DNA of 64,000 nt from Bradyrhizobium diazoefficiens (GTDB taxonomy: Bacteria; Pseudomonadota; Alphaproteobacteria; Rhizobiales; Xanthobacteraceae). The position numbers were made by a program, and so were the translations under genes. Positions 1 through 8,520 of the stretch are shown here, in pieces (position 1 is the first letter of the stretch; each line of letters opens with the position of its first letter). The notes under the pieces were generated by a model. The model was not told the origin of the DNA. It ran no database searches and saw nothing but the letters and a program-made list of their open reading frames with translations. The stretch spans positions 6,972,501-7,036,500 of the forward strand of contig NZ_CP067102.1 in the NCBI RefSeq assembly GCF_016616885.1, in the 5' to 3' direction.

Positions 1-63
1 GCGATACAAGGTTTCGGTCTAAGTCGAGCAGACAGGGTTCGGGGAAGTACGAGGCGGGCCGGA

Positions 64-89
64 AAAAGACCGCCCGAAGGCGGTCTTTT
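64..89. terminator. Bidirectional hairpin terminator
   Basis: A perfect 11-bp stem (64-74 with 79-89) closes a CGAA loop. One flank has T4 on the plus strand and the other gives T5 on the minus strand, so it could stop transcription both ways. No gene end is visible to the left because the window starts there. Confidence 0.75.
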
Positions 90-270
90 CAGTGCAGGCC
101 CGGGCCAAAATAGATCGGGATCAAACGTGCTCCGCCCGGAGTGATTGCGAGCTAAGCATCATCTGACGAGCGCTGCCTCACAATTATAGTTGCAGTTCTG
201 AAATGGAAAGAGTGCGCTTTTCCATTTGATGATGCGCCCGTTCGCGGGTGCCCTTCGCTTGGATCGGCAT

Positions 271-335
271 AGGGGGCGACCTTGTGGGTCGCTCCCCTGC
301 CACACCACCCGGCATGCGGGTCCGCACCGGGCGGT
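271..335 (-). ncRNA. Group II intron domains V and VI
   Basis: Minus-strand bases 335-304 fold into a long hairpin (ACCGCCCGG paired with CCGGGTGGT, with an internal bulge) as expected for catalytic domain V. Bases 299-271 form a second hairpin (AGGGGAGCGAC with GTCGCCCCCT) that fits domain VI, the branch-point helix. Both lie between the maturase stop codon and the predicted 3' splice site. Confidence 0.65.
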
Positions 336-349
336 TCGAGAAGTTGAGG

Positions 350-1766
350 TCATGAGAGCCGGGGCAGCCCCAGCCGGTCCGACCAGTTCAGGGTCAACAC
401 GGCGTTGAGGAGCATGCCGCTGTTGCGCCGCCAGCGACGGCTATTGGCCGCCACCTGTCGTGCAGCGTCAGGCTTAGCCCCCATTACCAGCAGTTCCCTA
501 TACATGGTCGTGCCGCGCTTCCACTGCTTGAGCTGGATGGCGCGCAGCCGATGACGCAGCCATTGGTCGAGCTCTCGCCAGACCCGTGGTGTTTGCGCCA
601 GCCGGAAGTACGCCTTCCAACCCCGGATGTAAGGCCGCAGATGGTCCACCACATCCTGCATACTGCGCCCGCCACTTCGGCAGGTCAGTTGCCGGACGCG
701 CTGCTTGAACGTCCTCATCGGCTTTTCGGCGACCTTGCGTTTGATCACGCCGCCCGGGGCCACCCAAAAGCTGTAGCCCAGGAACTTGCGACCAAACACG
801 CTGGCCACTGCGCTTTTGGTCTCGTTGACCGTCAAGTGCAGTTTGCCGTAGAGCCGCCGAAGCAGCGCCATCACCCGTTCACCTGCCCGGCGGCTGCGAA
901 CGTAGACGTTCGCATCGTCGGCGTAGCGCACGAAGCAATGGCCCCGGCATTCCAGAGCCTTGTCCACTTCATCGAGCAGCACATTGGCCAGCAACGGCGA
1001 TAGCGGGCCGCCCTGCGGCGTCCCCATCGCGCGCCTCTGGACCACGCCATCGTCCATGATCCCGCTGTTCAGATACGCCCGGATCAGCCGGATGACCCCG
1101 GTGTCTCCGATCCGTTTCTGAAGGCGGTCGATGAGGATGTCGTGATCGACCCGGTCAAAGAACTTTTCCAGGTCCACATCCACTACGATCCGGCGACCCG
1201 ATTGCACGTATGACTGCGCCGCGAGGACGGCATCATGCGCGTTTCGGCCCGGCCGGAAGCCGTAGCTGTGCTTGCTGAAGGTCGGATCAAGAATGGGCTG
1301 CAACACTTGCAGCAGCGCCTGCTGGATCAACCGATCCGTCACCGTCGGGATGCCGAGCTCACGCTCGCCGCCGTCAGGCTTGTCGCACCGGACTGGGTCG
1401 GTACGTCCCCGACAACAGTTGCTCGCGGAGCGCGGGCCACGCCGTACGCAGATGCGCGACCGTCTGATCGATGTCCAGACCATCCACGCCGGCCACGCCT
1501 TTGTTGGCCCGAACCCGTTTGAGCGCCCGCTGCAGGTTCTCTCTCGTCAGGGCTGCCAGAAGCAGCCCTGATCCCGTGCTCCCCGATCCACGCCGCGGGC
1601 GGCGCGCTTCGTCGCTGCCCGAGCCAGACGCGGCTTCACCGCGTCCTTCCTCGAGCCGCCCTGCTTGCGCAGGCGTCTGACGCGATGCTTGCCACCTCGG
1701 CATGGTGTTGGACCACTCCCTCTCGTTCGGCCCTTCGCCTCCGGGTCGGCTTTGCTGCCTTCCCAC
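350..1766 (-). pseudogene. ltrA: Group II intron reverse transcriptase/maturase, frameshifted
   Basis: This is the intron-encoded protein, a reverse transcriptase that also helps the intron splice. The N-terminal part (about 1766-1374) carries the conserved RANKGVAGVDGL region. The rest (about 1410-350) carries the remaining RT blocks, including GFRPGRNAHDAV, GTPQGGPLSPLLAN and the catalytic YADD, followed by the maturase/X region with GWKAYFRLAQ. The two parts are in different frames. Intact relatives have a few more residues between the SPVR stretch and KPDGG; the sequence near 1385 is best explained by a deletion of about 11 bases. The protein then ends without an endonuclease domain. The N-terminal start is uncertain. 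An assembly error is less likely than for one-base indels because several bases are missing. Confidence 0.8.
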
Positions 1767-2102
1767 CGACTACTACGGCCTCGGCTGACTTCTCGCTCCG
1801 GCTCGACACCGTCGCCCTTTCGGGCACAAGGCGAGATCTCCCCAGGTAAGAACGCACTCCTTCACTGCACGGCCGCCGGATCTACGCCGCTTCCCCTCGA
1901 TCACGAGAGCTTCGCGGTTTCTGGCCCGCTCGCCCTGGTCGGCAACGCCTTCTATCCGGTTCTTGTTCATCGGCCCGCAGCTTCGCTCCGCGCTTCCTCC
2001 CCACATTTGGTCGCCCTCATGCAGTTGCGCTTCACTTCGCTCGTTGTGATCAACTCGCGATGGGACTTGCACCCACAAGAGTGCGCCCATGCTGGGCGCA
2101 CC

Positions 2103-2133
2103 AAAAAAAGGCTCCAGTTGTGGGACTGGAGCC
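2103..2133 (-). terminator. Rho-independent terminator, target site of the intron
   Basis: A 9-bp stem (2110-2118 with 2125-2133) around a TGTGGG loop is followed on the minus strand by seven T residues. The group II intron starts one base after the T-tract. I could not identify the minus-strand gene that this terminator once served. Confidence 0.8.
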
Positions 2134-2383
2134 TTCCTAACGAGCGCTTCCGACATGGGGGGCTTGTGGTTCGAAAGAGCGCCTTCATTCTGCGCTGGGC
2201 TTTTCGCTCTCGTCAATGCTTCGAGCCAAATGCACCCGGAGAAACCAAAAGTCAGACGATTGCGCTGTCACTAAATCCAATGAAACATCGGACTATCGCT
2301 CGTCATTTCAATCTGCGAAGTTTCAACTCCGACGTATGACAGAGAATAGTGCTTGTGAAAAACAGGCCGAAGGGAGGTTCGCA

Positions 2384-2650
2384 ATGGAGAAGGTGCGACG
2401 CTTGCGCGCGATGGGTTCGCTGTGCCGTCAACAGGCCGCGTACAACAGCATGAACAAGTGGAAGCTCCTCGCGGAAGCGGAATATTGGGAGCACCTGGCC
2501 GATCTTGAGCTGTCTTCCTACTTCCAACAATGCAATGCCGTTAGCTCAAATGAAATAACACAGCCTCAAGCACTCACAGACGCGAATGGCACTCAATGGG
2601 AGACGATTGCCGCCCAAGCAGCTGTGACCGCTAACGACGCGCAATGGTAG
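2384..2650 (+). CDS. Small conserved hypothetical protein (88 aa)
   Basis: The start ATG at 2384 is chosen because a clear GGGAGG ribosome-binding site lies 8 bases upstream. The N-terminal half is charged and helical, with the stretch RAMGSLCRQQAAYN and a run of alternating Leu, Ala and Glu (KLLAEAEYWEHLADLEL). I know proteins of this shape as common small proteins of unknown function in Bradyrhizobium. The C-terminal part is low in complexity and rich in Asn, Thr and Gln. There is no signal peptide or membrane segment. It stands alone between the intron target site and an opposing gene. Its function is unknown. Confidence 0.7.
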   Translation: MEKVRRLRAMGSLCRQQAAYNSMNKWKLLAEAEYWEHLADLELSSYFQQCNAVSSNEITQPQALTDANGTQWETIAAQAAVTANDAQW

Positions 2651-2693
2651 TCCGTCGCATCGAGATCACGGTTCGCCGCACGCGATAAGGCCG

Positions 2694-2921
2694 TCACTCT
2701 TTCGGCAGCTCCAACGCTTCGACGGCCCGACTGCAAATTTGGCTGGGGTCTTTGAGGCCGGTCTGGCCGATCTCGATAATCTTCTTGGCGATCAGCTCGG
2801 TGAGCGGGTCGTTCCGATCCTTTACGCCGATGGTGCGCAGGGCCTGTTCGTAAGCCGTCGAAAGCCGGGCGATCTCTTCAGGTCCCAGAGGTGAGTTCTG
2901 TAGTATTCGGTAAATTGCCAC
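2694..2921 (-). CDS. Small conserved hypothetical protein (75 aa)
   Basis: The likely start is GTG at 2921, behind a GGGGGGC ribosome-binding site. The longer frame from 2954 adds residues that do not look conserved. The protein begins VAIYRILQNS and continues with an acidic helical region and the stretch KDRNDPLTELIAKKIIEIGQ. It resembles a small rhizobial family of unknown function that I recall as cytosolic and often encoded near other short genes. It converges with the 2384 gene, the two stop codons being 43 bases apart. Confidence 0.7.
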   Translation of the reverse strand: MAIYRILQNSPLGPEEIARLSTAYEQALRTIGVKDRNDPLTELIAKKIIEIGQTGLKDPSQICSRAVEALELPKE

Positions 2922-3240
2922 GCTGCTGCCCCCCGTTGGAATACAGCATAGCACTCGTTCACCGACCCCGAGCTAGAGCGAACCAGAGCTAACCTTAACG
3001 TGGGGGGATGGTATTCATCCGAATGCGTCCCGCTCCGCTCCATCGCTGGCGTACCGGGGTGCATCGCGCGCCTCCCCGCACGCCAGCCCATCGGAGGGCT
3101 GCCACACACCGTCCCTTTCAACCGCCCGAAGGGACCGGCCGGCCTGAGGCGACTTTGCGCAACATCAAAACGGATTGGTTCACACTGACTACGCTAGCTC
3201 CGTAGCCGAACAACCCTGTTGTCAGGCTGCTGAGGTTATG

Positions 3241-3269
3241 AGGCCCGGACTCCTAGGCACACCGGGCCT
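3241..3269 (+). terminator. Hairpin, weak terminator
   Basis: An 8-bp GC-rich stem (AGGCCCGG at 3241-3248, CCGGGCCT at 3262-3269) is followed by a poor T-tract. The 400-bp gap 2922-3321 holds nothing else that I can name. Confidence 0.4.
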
Positions 3270-3321
3270 CGCTTTAGGTTCTCTTATTGACCACTTGGGT
3301 CGACATCACCGGAGGCTCGAC

Positions 3322-3588
3322 ATGTGCACCAAAAATTATGCTGACGATCTCAATGCCACCGTGCGCCATGCCCTAGAGACAACCCGTGCCATCGCGGTCT
3401 GCCCGTTCCACTCCGAAGTCAGCATCCGCGTACGTGACGATGCAGCCGAAAGCCACGCCTTTGAGCGCGCCAAGAGGATCGTTAGGAGCGATCGCACGAA
3501 TTGGGAAACGCAAGCCCTCCGGCAAGAAGTCGCACGGAAGCTTGGCAAAGCAGCAGATGGGGGGTGCCCACGCTTCGCTAAACATTAA
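3322..3588 (+). CDS. Small hypothetical protein (88 aa)
   Basis: The ATG at 3322 follows GGAGG with 7-base spacing, which favours it over the longer upstream frame. The product starts MCTKNYADDLNATVRHALE and is hydrophilic. It has a central stretch rich in Arg, Asp and Glu (SIRVRDDAAESHAFERAKRI) and a C-terminal helix ending in a Gly/Cys/Pro stretch. There is no membrane segment or recognisable motif. Similar short proteins occur in Bradyrhizobium genomes as hypothetical proteins. It is the only gene between the hairpin at 3241 and the inverted repeat at 3789. Confidence 0.6.
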   Translation: MCTKNYADDLNATVRHALETTRAIAVCPFHSEVSIRVRDDAAESHAFERAKRIVRSDRTNWETQALRQEVARKLGKAADGGCPRFAKH

Positions 3589-3788
3589 ACGCCGCGCGCC
3601 GGGCGGCGCATACGAATTCATCCCTCAATCGCGAGGTTCACATTGTTCCTATCGGTCGCCTTAGCGCACAGTTCCAGAATTAACTTGCAGCATGAGCATC
3701 AAGCTTAATTCTAGGCCGTGATTGCGGCCGCGCTCCAGAGGACTAGGTTTGCGCACACCGGACATTGCCCTTGTCCGTTCCACCCTAG

Positions 3789-3827
3789 CGAAGTCGCCGC
3801 ATCTTCATACTCGGTGCGGCGACTTCG
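3789..3827. repeat. 13-bp perfect inverted repeat
   Basis: CGAAGTCGCCGCA (3789-3801) is repeated inverted at 3815-3827 around a 13-base loop. It has no T-tract, so it is more likely an RNA hairpin or processing signal than a strong terminator. It lies 20 bases before the next proposed start codon. Confidence 0.6.
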
Positions 3828-3847
3828 TCACAGCTTGGCACGCGAGC

Positions 3848-4087
3848 ATGAGAGAGCAGCCGGAACGCGAAACGCTTGATCTCATCGAGATGCGTCGCCA
3901 ACTTACGGCACTCCGTTCAAAGCACTCGGACAATCTTTTGATTGCTTCGCTGTTGAACCGATTTTTCGTGAAAGTCGCATTTCTAGTAGAGCCAACAGAC
4001 CTTGCGCAAGAGCAGTATCTCCGATCGGAGTTCGAACAAACGTTGATAAAGGTCAAAGAGATCGCGGCACGGACGAAATCTGAGTAA
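3848..4087 (+). CDS. Small hypothetical helical protein (79 aa)
   Basis: I chose the ATG at 3848, which gives MREQPERETLDLIEMRRQL; the longer frame from a TTG at 3722 crosses an inverted repeat. The ribosome-binding site is poor. The protein is helical, with an N-terminal charged segment, a central hydrophobic stretch (NLLIASLLNRFFVKVAFLV) and an acidic end. I do not recognise the family. No membrane anchor is clear, and it could be a small cytosolic coiled-coil protein. Confidence 0.45.
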   Translation: MREQPERETLDLIEMRRQLTALRSKHSDNLLIASLLNRFFVKVAFLVEPTDLAQEQYLRSEFEQTLIKVKEIAARTKSE

Positions 4088-4125
4088 GGCATAAAGGCAT
4101 CGCGCCAGCTTCGATTGCTGATTAT

Positions 4126-4302
4126 CTATTTCGGCTCGTGCTTCTCAGTTATCTCTCGCGCAGCCAACCCAAGCTCCAGCTCTTGAAGCAGCTCAATTAG
4201 CAACTCTACGATCTCCGCATAGTCAGACGGCGCAAGTGAATGCACGCCGCGCATTGTCATCTGGTCTTTGAGAATGGCCGCCATCATGGCTTTGACGCTC
4301 AT
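4126..4302 (-). CDS. Very small protein (58 aa)
   Basis: A short open frame starts at ATG 4302 behind a GAGGA ribosome-binding site with good spacing and ends at TAG 4126. It encodes MSVKAMMAAILKDQMTMRG, then a strongly acidic amphipathic helix (IVELLIELLQELELGLAARE). The regular Leu/Glu pattern suggests a coiled coil or a helix that packs on a partner. I do not recognise a family. The good ribosome-binding site and the helical periodicity support it despite its size. Confidence 0.5.
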   Translation of the reverse strand: MSVKAMMAAILKDQMTMRGVHSLAPSDYAEIVELLIELLQELELGLAAREITEKHEPK

Positions 4303-4481
4303 GCGTCCTCATCTGAAAATTGGATCGTCATAAAATCAATCTTAAGTAGATGCCAAAGATTGCGGATGCGCAACGTCCGTAGAATTACGGACGCAACGGG
4401 ACCCCGACTAAGTTTGCAGTGCAGCACGGCGTGCGAGGTACCACCTTATAGCGCCCAGGCTGAAGCGGGACGTGGCATCAG

Positions 4482-4671
4482 CTAAACCTTTGAGCGCGAG
4501 CATTCGGTCGACAGCAACAGGATTCCCAGCGTTCGCGCCATTCGCTGCACTGATCCGGCGTAGCGGCCAAGTTCGGCAGCGATCTTCGATGCGCCAACTC
4601 CTTGCCGGGCCAGCCTGACCATTCGCCGGGACCTCGTGTTCGGCCCATTGCTTTGGCTTCGGTGTTTTCAT
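4482..4671 (-). pseudogene. GcrA/Myb-like small helix-turn-helix protein, frameshifted
   Basis: The start (ATG at 4671) gives MKTPKPKQWAE, the usual opening of small rhizobial DNA-binding proteins that begin with a Trp-containing helix. The second half, in the +1 frame from about 4622 down to TAG 4482, gives VRLARQGVGASKIAAELGRY, the helix-turn-helix part typical of this group. The two halves do not share a frame, so a one- or two-base indel lies near 4625. Only the second half could be translated from its own ATG. Confidence 0.5.
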
Positions 4672-4870
4672 GGTCCGGCGCTCAACCGGCACCAGTTAAC
4701 CAGTGCCCCTAGTTGCCAGCACTTGGGAAATTTACGGGTTTCCGCATGAGCCGAGCGGGCTCTCGCGCGCTAGTTCGACACCGGTCCTTGCGAAACAGTT
4801 CGTTAGCTTTCTTGTGGCTTGCTGGGAGCGTGCCGATTACCGCTGATTACGGCACACGGAATGGGAATGT

Positions 4871-4912
4871 CGGCCCCGGCTGTTTCTCCCAACCTGCGGC
4901 TGGGGCCGTTTT
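4871..4912 (+). terminator. Hairpin terminator
   Basis: CGGCCCCGGC at 4871 pairs with GCGGCTGGGGCCG ending at 4908, and TTTT(G) follows. The 413-bp gap 4672-5085 shows no convincing gene; this hairpin is its only clear element. Confidence 0.5.
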
Positions 4913-5085
4913 GAACTTTCGCAGCATTGTTCGACCCGGTCCACAACTATGCTTAGAGACATTGCTATCGCGCTATTTGGACTGGGCATTTTATCCCAGG
5001 GTCGATCAGGCGTACTTCTATGGCCGCAATACTGACGGTGCACTCAGGCTTGTGCGCGAGATCGGCCGCGGGTTTGGCCTATAGA

Positions 5086-5340
5086 TCATCGCACTAGCAG
5101 CTTCTCGCCGCGCTCCCACGCACCATATTTCCACGCTGTCCAATTCCGCTCTTGCCGCCACTCATCGAAATTGTCCTCCGTCCGCTTGGACAGGAACACC
5201 GGCCACTCCCCCATGAACGCGGTGCGTGCGCTCTCGAATGTCGCCGCTGTGCCAGAGGTGCATTCGCCAGGGCGTGCTCCTGGATAGAAGCCAAACCGCC
5301 ATTGCCATGGATCGGTTTCGGCCGGATTGCCGCTTCGCAA
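5086..5340 (-). CDS. Conserved hypothetical protein, probably N-terminally truncated (84 aa)
   Basis: The product carries WQWRFGFYPGARPGE, then SGTAATFESARTAFMGEWPVF and a C-terminal Trp- and Arg-rich stretch (NWTAWKYGAWERGEKLL). I recall this as a widespread rhizobial family of unknown function, in which the FYPG and GTAATF segments are conserved. The same frame remains homologous-looking upstream of the TTG at 5340 (YYGDVHLGGIGL) until a stop codon at about 5380. Normal family members seem to start further upstream, so this copy has probably lost its N-terminus. It may be a decaying gene. Confidence 0.55.
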   Translation of the reverse strand: MRSGNPAETDPWQWRFGFYPGARPGECTSGTAATFESARTAFMGEWPVFLSKRTEDNFDEWRQERNWTAWKYGAWERGEKLLVR

Positions 5341-5689
5341 GCCGATGCCGCCGAGATGGACATCGCCGTAATAGATCAGTCAGCGCTCTTGGTGAGCGTC
5401 GCGGTCTCTCCGGCGGGTGAGATGGAGCATAGCGCATCAAAGCGCCGGGGCTTGCCGCTTGCAAATTATCAAGGGGTTGCGGATTTCGTCGGCGCCGGGC
5501 TACTCGGTCTCGTGGGTGTGGCTAGGTCTGCTGTCGAGAGTGGTCCGGACATCGGGGAATGTTTGCCTCGAAGGGTGCTTTTGACCCTGACCTGACATCA
5601 GGACGCAAGCGCGGGCGCTGTACTTTGAGGGGCCAATGCCTAGTCTGAGAGGCGTGCTTTTTTTTGGAGAGCTATGAGAGGAGAACACA
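5341..5689. other. Intergenic stretch without a supported gene
   Basis: About 350 bases. The first 40 continue, on the minus strand, the reading frame of the truncated gene at 5086. The remainder shows no conserved frame, tRNA or strong hairpin. The promoter of the secreted protein at 5690 should lie in its last part. Confidence 0.4.
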
Positions 5690-6145
5690 ATGACACGAAT
5701 TGCCCAGGTAACTTGCGTCGCAGTGATGTTGATGTTGGCTGTAGCCGTAGCAGTGGCCGGCCCAGAAGAAGACGGGAATGCCGCGGTGGACCGTTGGTCC
5801 GTTGCATATAACACCAATGATCCAGAGACCATCGCCCAGAACTATTGTCCTGATGCAATCCTTCTCGGAACGGTCAGTCCTGTTATCTCCACAGGGACGC
5901 AAGCAATCATAAAATATTTCACACCCACGAAGGGGACGGGTAACAAAAATTCGATTGACGAACGGCATACGATAACAATCAGTGATAACGCCGTCGTCGT
6001 CACCGGCTTTTATACATTTACTCGCATGGTCGATGGTAAGGCGATACCCAATCCATCACGCTTCACAATGCTTGTTACGAAGCGGGGAAATCAATGGTGC
6101 ATAGCGCATCACCATTCTTCGCCACACGTTCTGCCGAAGAGCTGA
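5690..6145 (+). CDS. Exported SnoaL/DUF4440-like protein (151 aa)
   Basis: The start at 5690 follows a good GAGAGGAG ribosome-binding site. Residues 1-23 form a signal peptide (a hydrophobic Val/Ala/Leu run ending VAVAGPEED), so the product is probably periplasmic. The mature part fits the NTF2-like/SnoaL-DUF4440 fold: a first helix with VDRWSVAYNTNDPETI, then NYCPDAILLGTVSP, a GFYTFTR strand and a final strand with GNQWCIAHHHSS. The His cluster near the C-terminus is typical of SgcJ/EcaC-like members. The natural ligand or reaction is unknown. It stands alone, upstream of an IS element. Confidence 0.75.
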   Translation: MTRIAQVTCVAVMLMLAVAVAVAGPEEDGNAAVDRWSVAYNTNDPETIAQNYCPDAILLGTVSPVISTGTQAIIKYFTPTKGTGNKNSIDERHTITISDNAVVVTGFYTFTRMVDGKAIPNPSRFTMLVTKRGNQWCIAHHHSSPHVLPKS

Positions 6146-6179
6146 TACCGAAGCGAGGCTGCACCGGTTGTCGCCTATT

Positions 6180-7842
6180 GGCCCAGGCCGTGTGAAAATC
6201 CCGTAACTTGGGGCACTCCGGCGCATTTCAACGGCTGCCGCGCTTCTAATTCGGTGGAACCGATCTCCTGTCATCTCAGTGGCAACCAGGAGCTTCATGT
6301 AGGCGCTGATTTGGTCGCAGAGGCCGGCCTTACGCCTGCATCGCCTCCAGCAATCCGCCGACGCCCACGATCATCATCACGCGCTTCATATTGTAGGCGA
6401 GCACGTTGAGCGCCATCTCGGTGGCCACCTTTGACAGATTTTTCGTGAGAAAGTGCGTTGCTCCCATCCAACACTTCATCGTGCCGAACGGATGCTCCAC
6501 TGTCTGACGGCGGACACCCATTGAACTGGGGTTGTGGTCGAGCCGATCCTGAACCTTTTCCAGAACAGCCTCATGCTCCCAGCGTGAGATGCGGCGCTCG
6601 GGGCCGGTCGTGCACTGAGCTTTTAGTGCGCAGGTCTTGCAGGAGCTTGTCCAATAGCGGCGCAATGTCTTTCCGTCCTCTACGTTCGCATAGTGATAAG
6701 TTAGCCGCTCGCCGGCGGGACAGCGATAAACATCGTCGGCGGCGACATAGACGAAGTCCTGTTTGCCGAAGCGGCCAGCAGCTTTGGCGCCCGAAGTCAT
6801 CGGCTTCGGCAACGTCACCGTAATGTCGGCTTCCTCGCAGGCCTTGATCTCCTCTCCATCGTAATAGCCGCGATCTGCCACGACTTCGAGCGTCTCGACA
6901 GCCATCTCATCGCGAGCCTGCCTGGCCATGTTGGCGAGTTGGTGGCGGTCGGTACCCACGTTGGTCACCTCATGAGCCACAATGAGATGATGCTGCGTAT
7001 CAACTGCAATCTGCACGTTATAGCCCACGATCCCGGTGTCCTTGCCGCTTGTCGCCATCGAGCGCGCGTCAGGATCGGTCAGCGAGATCTGCTTGTCCTC
7101 ACTCTCCATCATCTCCGCATTGATCGCGTTGAGCCGGACGATCTCCTCCTTGAGCTTCTCGATCTTGCCCTTTAACCGCTCAACCTTCGCCTCTGGCACC
7201 GCGTCGCCATGCCGATCGGCGGTCTCGAGCTGCGAGAGATAGCGGGCGATGCTCTCATCGATCCGCTCAAGACGCCGCTTCATCTTGGCCTCGGTGAAGT
7301 TCTTGTCCCGCGCATTGACAGCCTTGAACTTCGATCCGTCGATGGCGACGCTCGCTGCAACAAGCAGATCAAGCTTGCGGCACAGCGCGACGAACTCGCG
7401 GCAGACCTCACGAATGGCCCTGCCATTGTCCTTGCGGAAATCCGCGATGGTCTTGAAGTCGGGCGCCAACTGCCCGGTCAGCCAGATCATCTCGATATTG
7501 CGCTGGCATTCCCGCTCCAGGCGTCGGCTCGACGGCACGCGATTGAGGTAGCCGTAGATGTAGAGCTTGAGCATAACACCAGGGTGATAACTGGGTCGGC
7601 CGGTGTCGAGTGGCTGGACACCGACAAACCCGAGCTTGTCGAGATCGAGACCGTCGACAAACACGTCGACCGCTCGCACCGGATTGTCCTCGGCCACATA
7701 GTCGTCGAGCGATGCCGGAAACAGTGTGCTTTGCCCGCGATCCAGCCCTTCAACAAAGCGCTTCATCTGATCCCCGCAAAAAGCTTCGGGAATCTTATCG
7801 CGCGAATCACAGCAAACAGAGCCTTTTCACACAGCCTGGGCC
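6180..7842 (-). mobile_element. IS1182-family insertion sequence
   Basis: The element is bounded by 19-bp terminal inverted repeats beginning GGCCCAGGC and ending GTGTGAAAA, one mismatch apart (6180-6198 and 7824-7842). It is 1663 bp long, normal for the family, and carries one intact transposase gene. I see no convincing target-site duplication. On its right side lies an older fragment of a related transposase in the opposite orientation, so this may be a hot spot for such elements. Confidence 0.85.
6330..7766 (-). CDS. IS1182 family transposase (478 aa)
   Basis: Full-length DDE transposase that cuts and joins the ends of its own IS. The N-terminal part has the family features QSTLFPASLDDYVAEDNPVR and SYHPGVMLKLYIYGY. 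The first catalytic Asp lies in VAIDGSKFKAVN, the second in EVVADRGYYDGEEI, and the C-terminal Glu region in RRQTVEHPFGTMKCWMG. Between them is a coiled-coil-like charged segment. The reading frame is intact and the length is usual for the family, so the gene is probably active. It starts 76 bases inside the right inverted repeat. Confidence 0.9.
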   Translation of the reverse strand: MKRFVEGLDRGQSTLFPASLDDYVAEDNPVRAVDVFVDGLDLDKLGFVGVQPLDTGRPSYHPGVMLKLYIYGYLNRVPSSRRLERECQRNIEMIWLTGQLAPDFKTIADFRKDNGRAIREVCREFVALCRKLDLLVAASVAIDGSKFKAVNARDKNFTEAKMKRRLERIDESIARYLSQLETADRHGDAVPEAKVERLKGKIEKLKEEIVRLNAINAEMMESEDKQISLTDPDARSMATSGKDTGIVGYNVQIAVDTQHHLIVAHEVTNVGTDRHQLANMARQARDEMAVETLEVVADRGYYDGEEIKACEEADITVTLPKPMTSGAKAAGRFGKQDFVYVAADDVYRCPAGERLTYHYANVEDGKTLRRYWTSSCKTCALKAQCTTGPERRISRWEHEAVLEKVQDRLDHNPSSMGVRRQTVEHPFGTMKCWMGATHFLTKNLSKVATEMALNVLAYNMKRVMMIVGVGGLLEAMQA

Positions 7843-7880
7843 CGAAGGCGAAGATTCGACGCGTCGGCATTAGAAGCCAG

Positions 7881-8045
7881 GGCAGCAAGTTCAAAGCGGT
7901 GAACAACCGAAACAAGAACTTCACACGGGCGAAGGTGGAGCGGCGGCGCGCCCAGCTAGAGGAGAGCGTCGCGCGCTATCTGAGCCAACTTGACACGGCC
8001 GACCGGCAGGAGCCGACGGAGGCGCTAGCGGAGCGGGGCGTTCCG
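7881..8045 (+). pseudogene. Fragment of an IS1182-like transposase
   Basis: The plus strand encodes GSKFKAVNNRNKNFTRAK and then SVARYLSQLDTADR, which match residues around the first catalytic Asp of the adjacent IS1182 transposase but are clearly diverged. The frame loses similarity after about 8045. Both ends of the gene are missing. It is an older relic of a related element, opposite in orientation to the intact one. Confidence 0.7.
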
Positions 8046-8289
8046 CCAATCTCGAAGCGATCACTCATCTCACAAGAGGGCTGGAAGCGTTTCGTGGATG
8101 CCGAGCGTGACCTCGCCGACCCCCGATCATGGAAAGAACTCTCCTGCTCTATTTCTTGCGTCGTGTGTCCTTAAGACTTCTCTCCCAGTCAGAGCCCCTA
8201 TCACCGAAGCTTTCGAATCGACACCACAGACCAGATTGGAAATCGTCCTCCACGAAGAGGGGCGGCAATGCCGGGCAGCCGGGGCCTCG

Positions 8290-8490
8290 TCAGAGTGCGA
8301 CTGTTTCCTCGACAACATATTTCAGCGGCGTCCCCTCAGCGGACAGGGTCATTCGCAGTTTGAGCTTGCCACCTTTCACCACCCCGCTTCGCACTAGGTT
8401 CTCGATTTCACGTTGCGATGTAACTCCGACATGCTTCAGAACTTTACGGATGGCCATATTGAGGCGATCTTCGTCGAACTCGGCTGTCAT
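8290..8490 (-). CDS. DUF6494-like protein (66 aa)
   Basis: I place the start at ATG 8490, 6 bases behind GGGAGA. The product is helical with MAIRKVLKHVGVTSQREIE and a lysine-containing link (VVKGGKLKLRMTL), as in the small DUF6494 family found in many proteobacteria. The function of that family is unknown. The gene is monocistronic and points towards the IS1182 relic. Confidence 0.65.
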   Translation of the reverse strand: MTAEFDEDRLNMAIRKVLKHVGVTSQREIENLVRSGVVKGGKLKLRMTLSAEGTPLKYVVEETVAL

Positions 8491-8520
8491 GGCTGTTCTC
8501 CCTGTTCGGGCAGGCAAAGT

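Larger units (their letters stand above)
269..2101 (-). mobile_element. Group II intron, apparently class C
   Basis: On the minus strand the element opens with GTGCGCCCAGC at 2101, the usual 5' end of bacterial group II introns. It runs for 1833 nt through a maturase ORF and closes with domain V and VI hairpins and a final CTAT at 269. The encoded protein has reverse transcriptase and maturase (X) parts but no C-terminal endonuclease domain. The intron lies one base after the T-tract of a terminator hairpin (2103-2133). Insertion just downstream of terminators and lack of an endonuclease are known habits of class C introns. The maturase is frameshifted, so the copy is probably immobile unless helped in trans. 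The ends are read from motif and structure only. Confidence 0.8.

Noticed and set aside
2160..2185. GGTTCGAA stretch resembling a tRNA T-loop
   Set aside because: No acceptor stem, anticodon arm or CCA around it.
1665..2339. Plus-strand frame of 224 codons
   Set aside because: It covers the 5' part of the group II intron and its target terminator; composition is that of structured RNA, not protein.
4713..5084. Plus-strand frame of 123 codons
   Set aside because: It crosses a terminator hairpin, has no ribosome-binding site and no conserved segment.
6170..7850. Target-site duplication of the IS1182 element
   Set aside because: The bases outside the inverted repeats do not match on the two sides.
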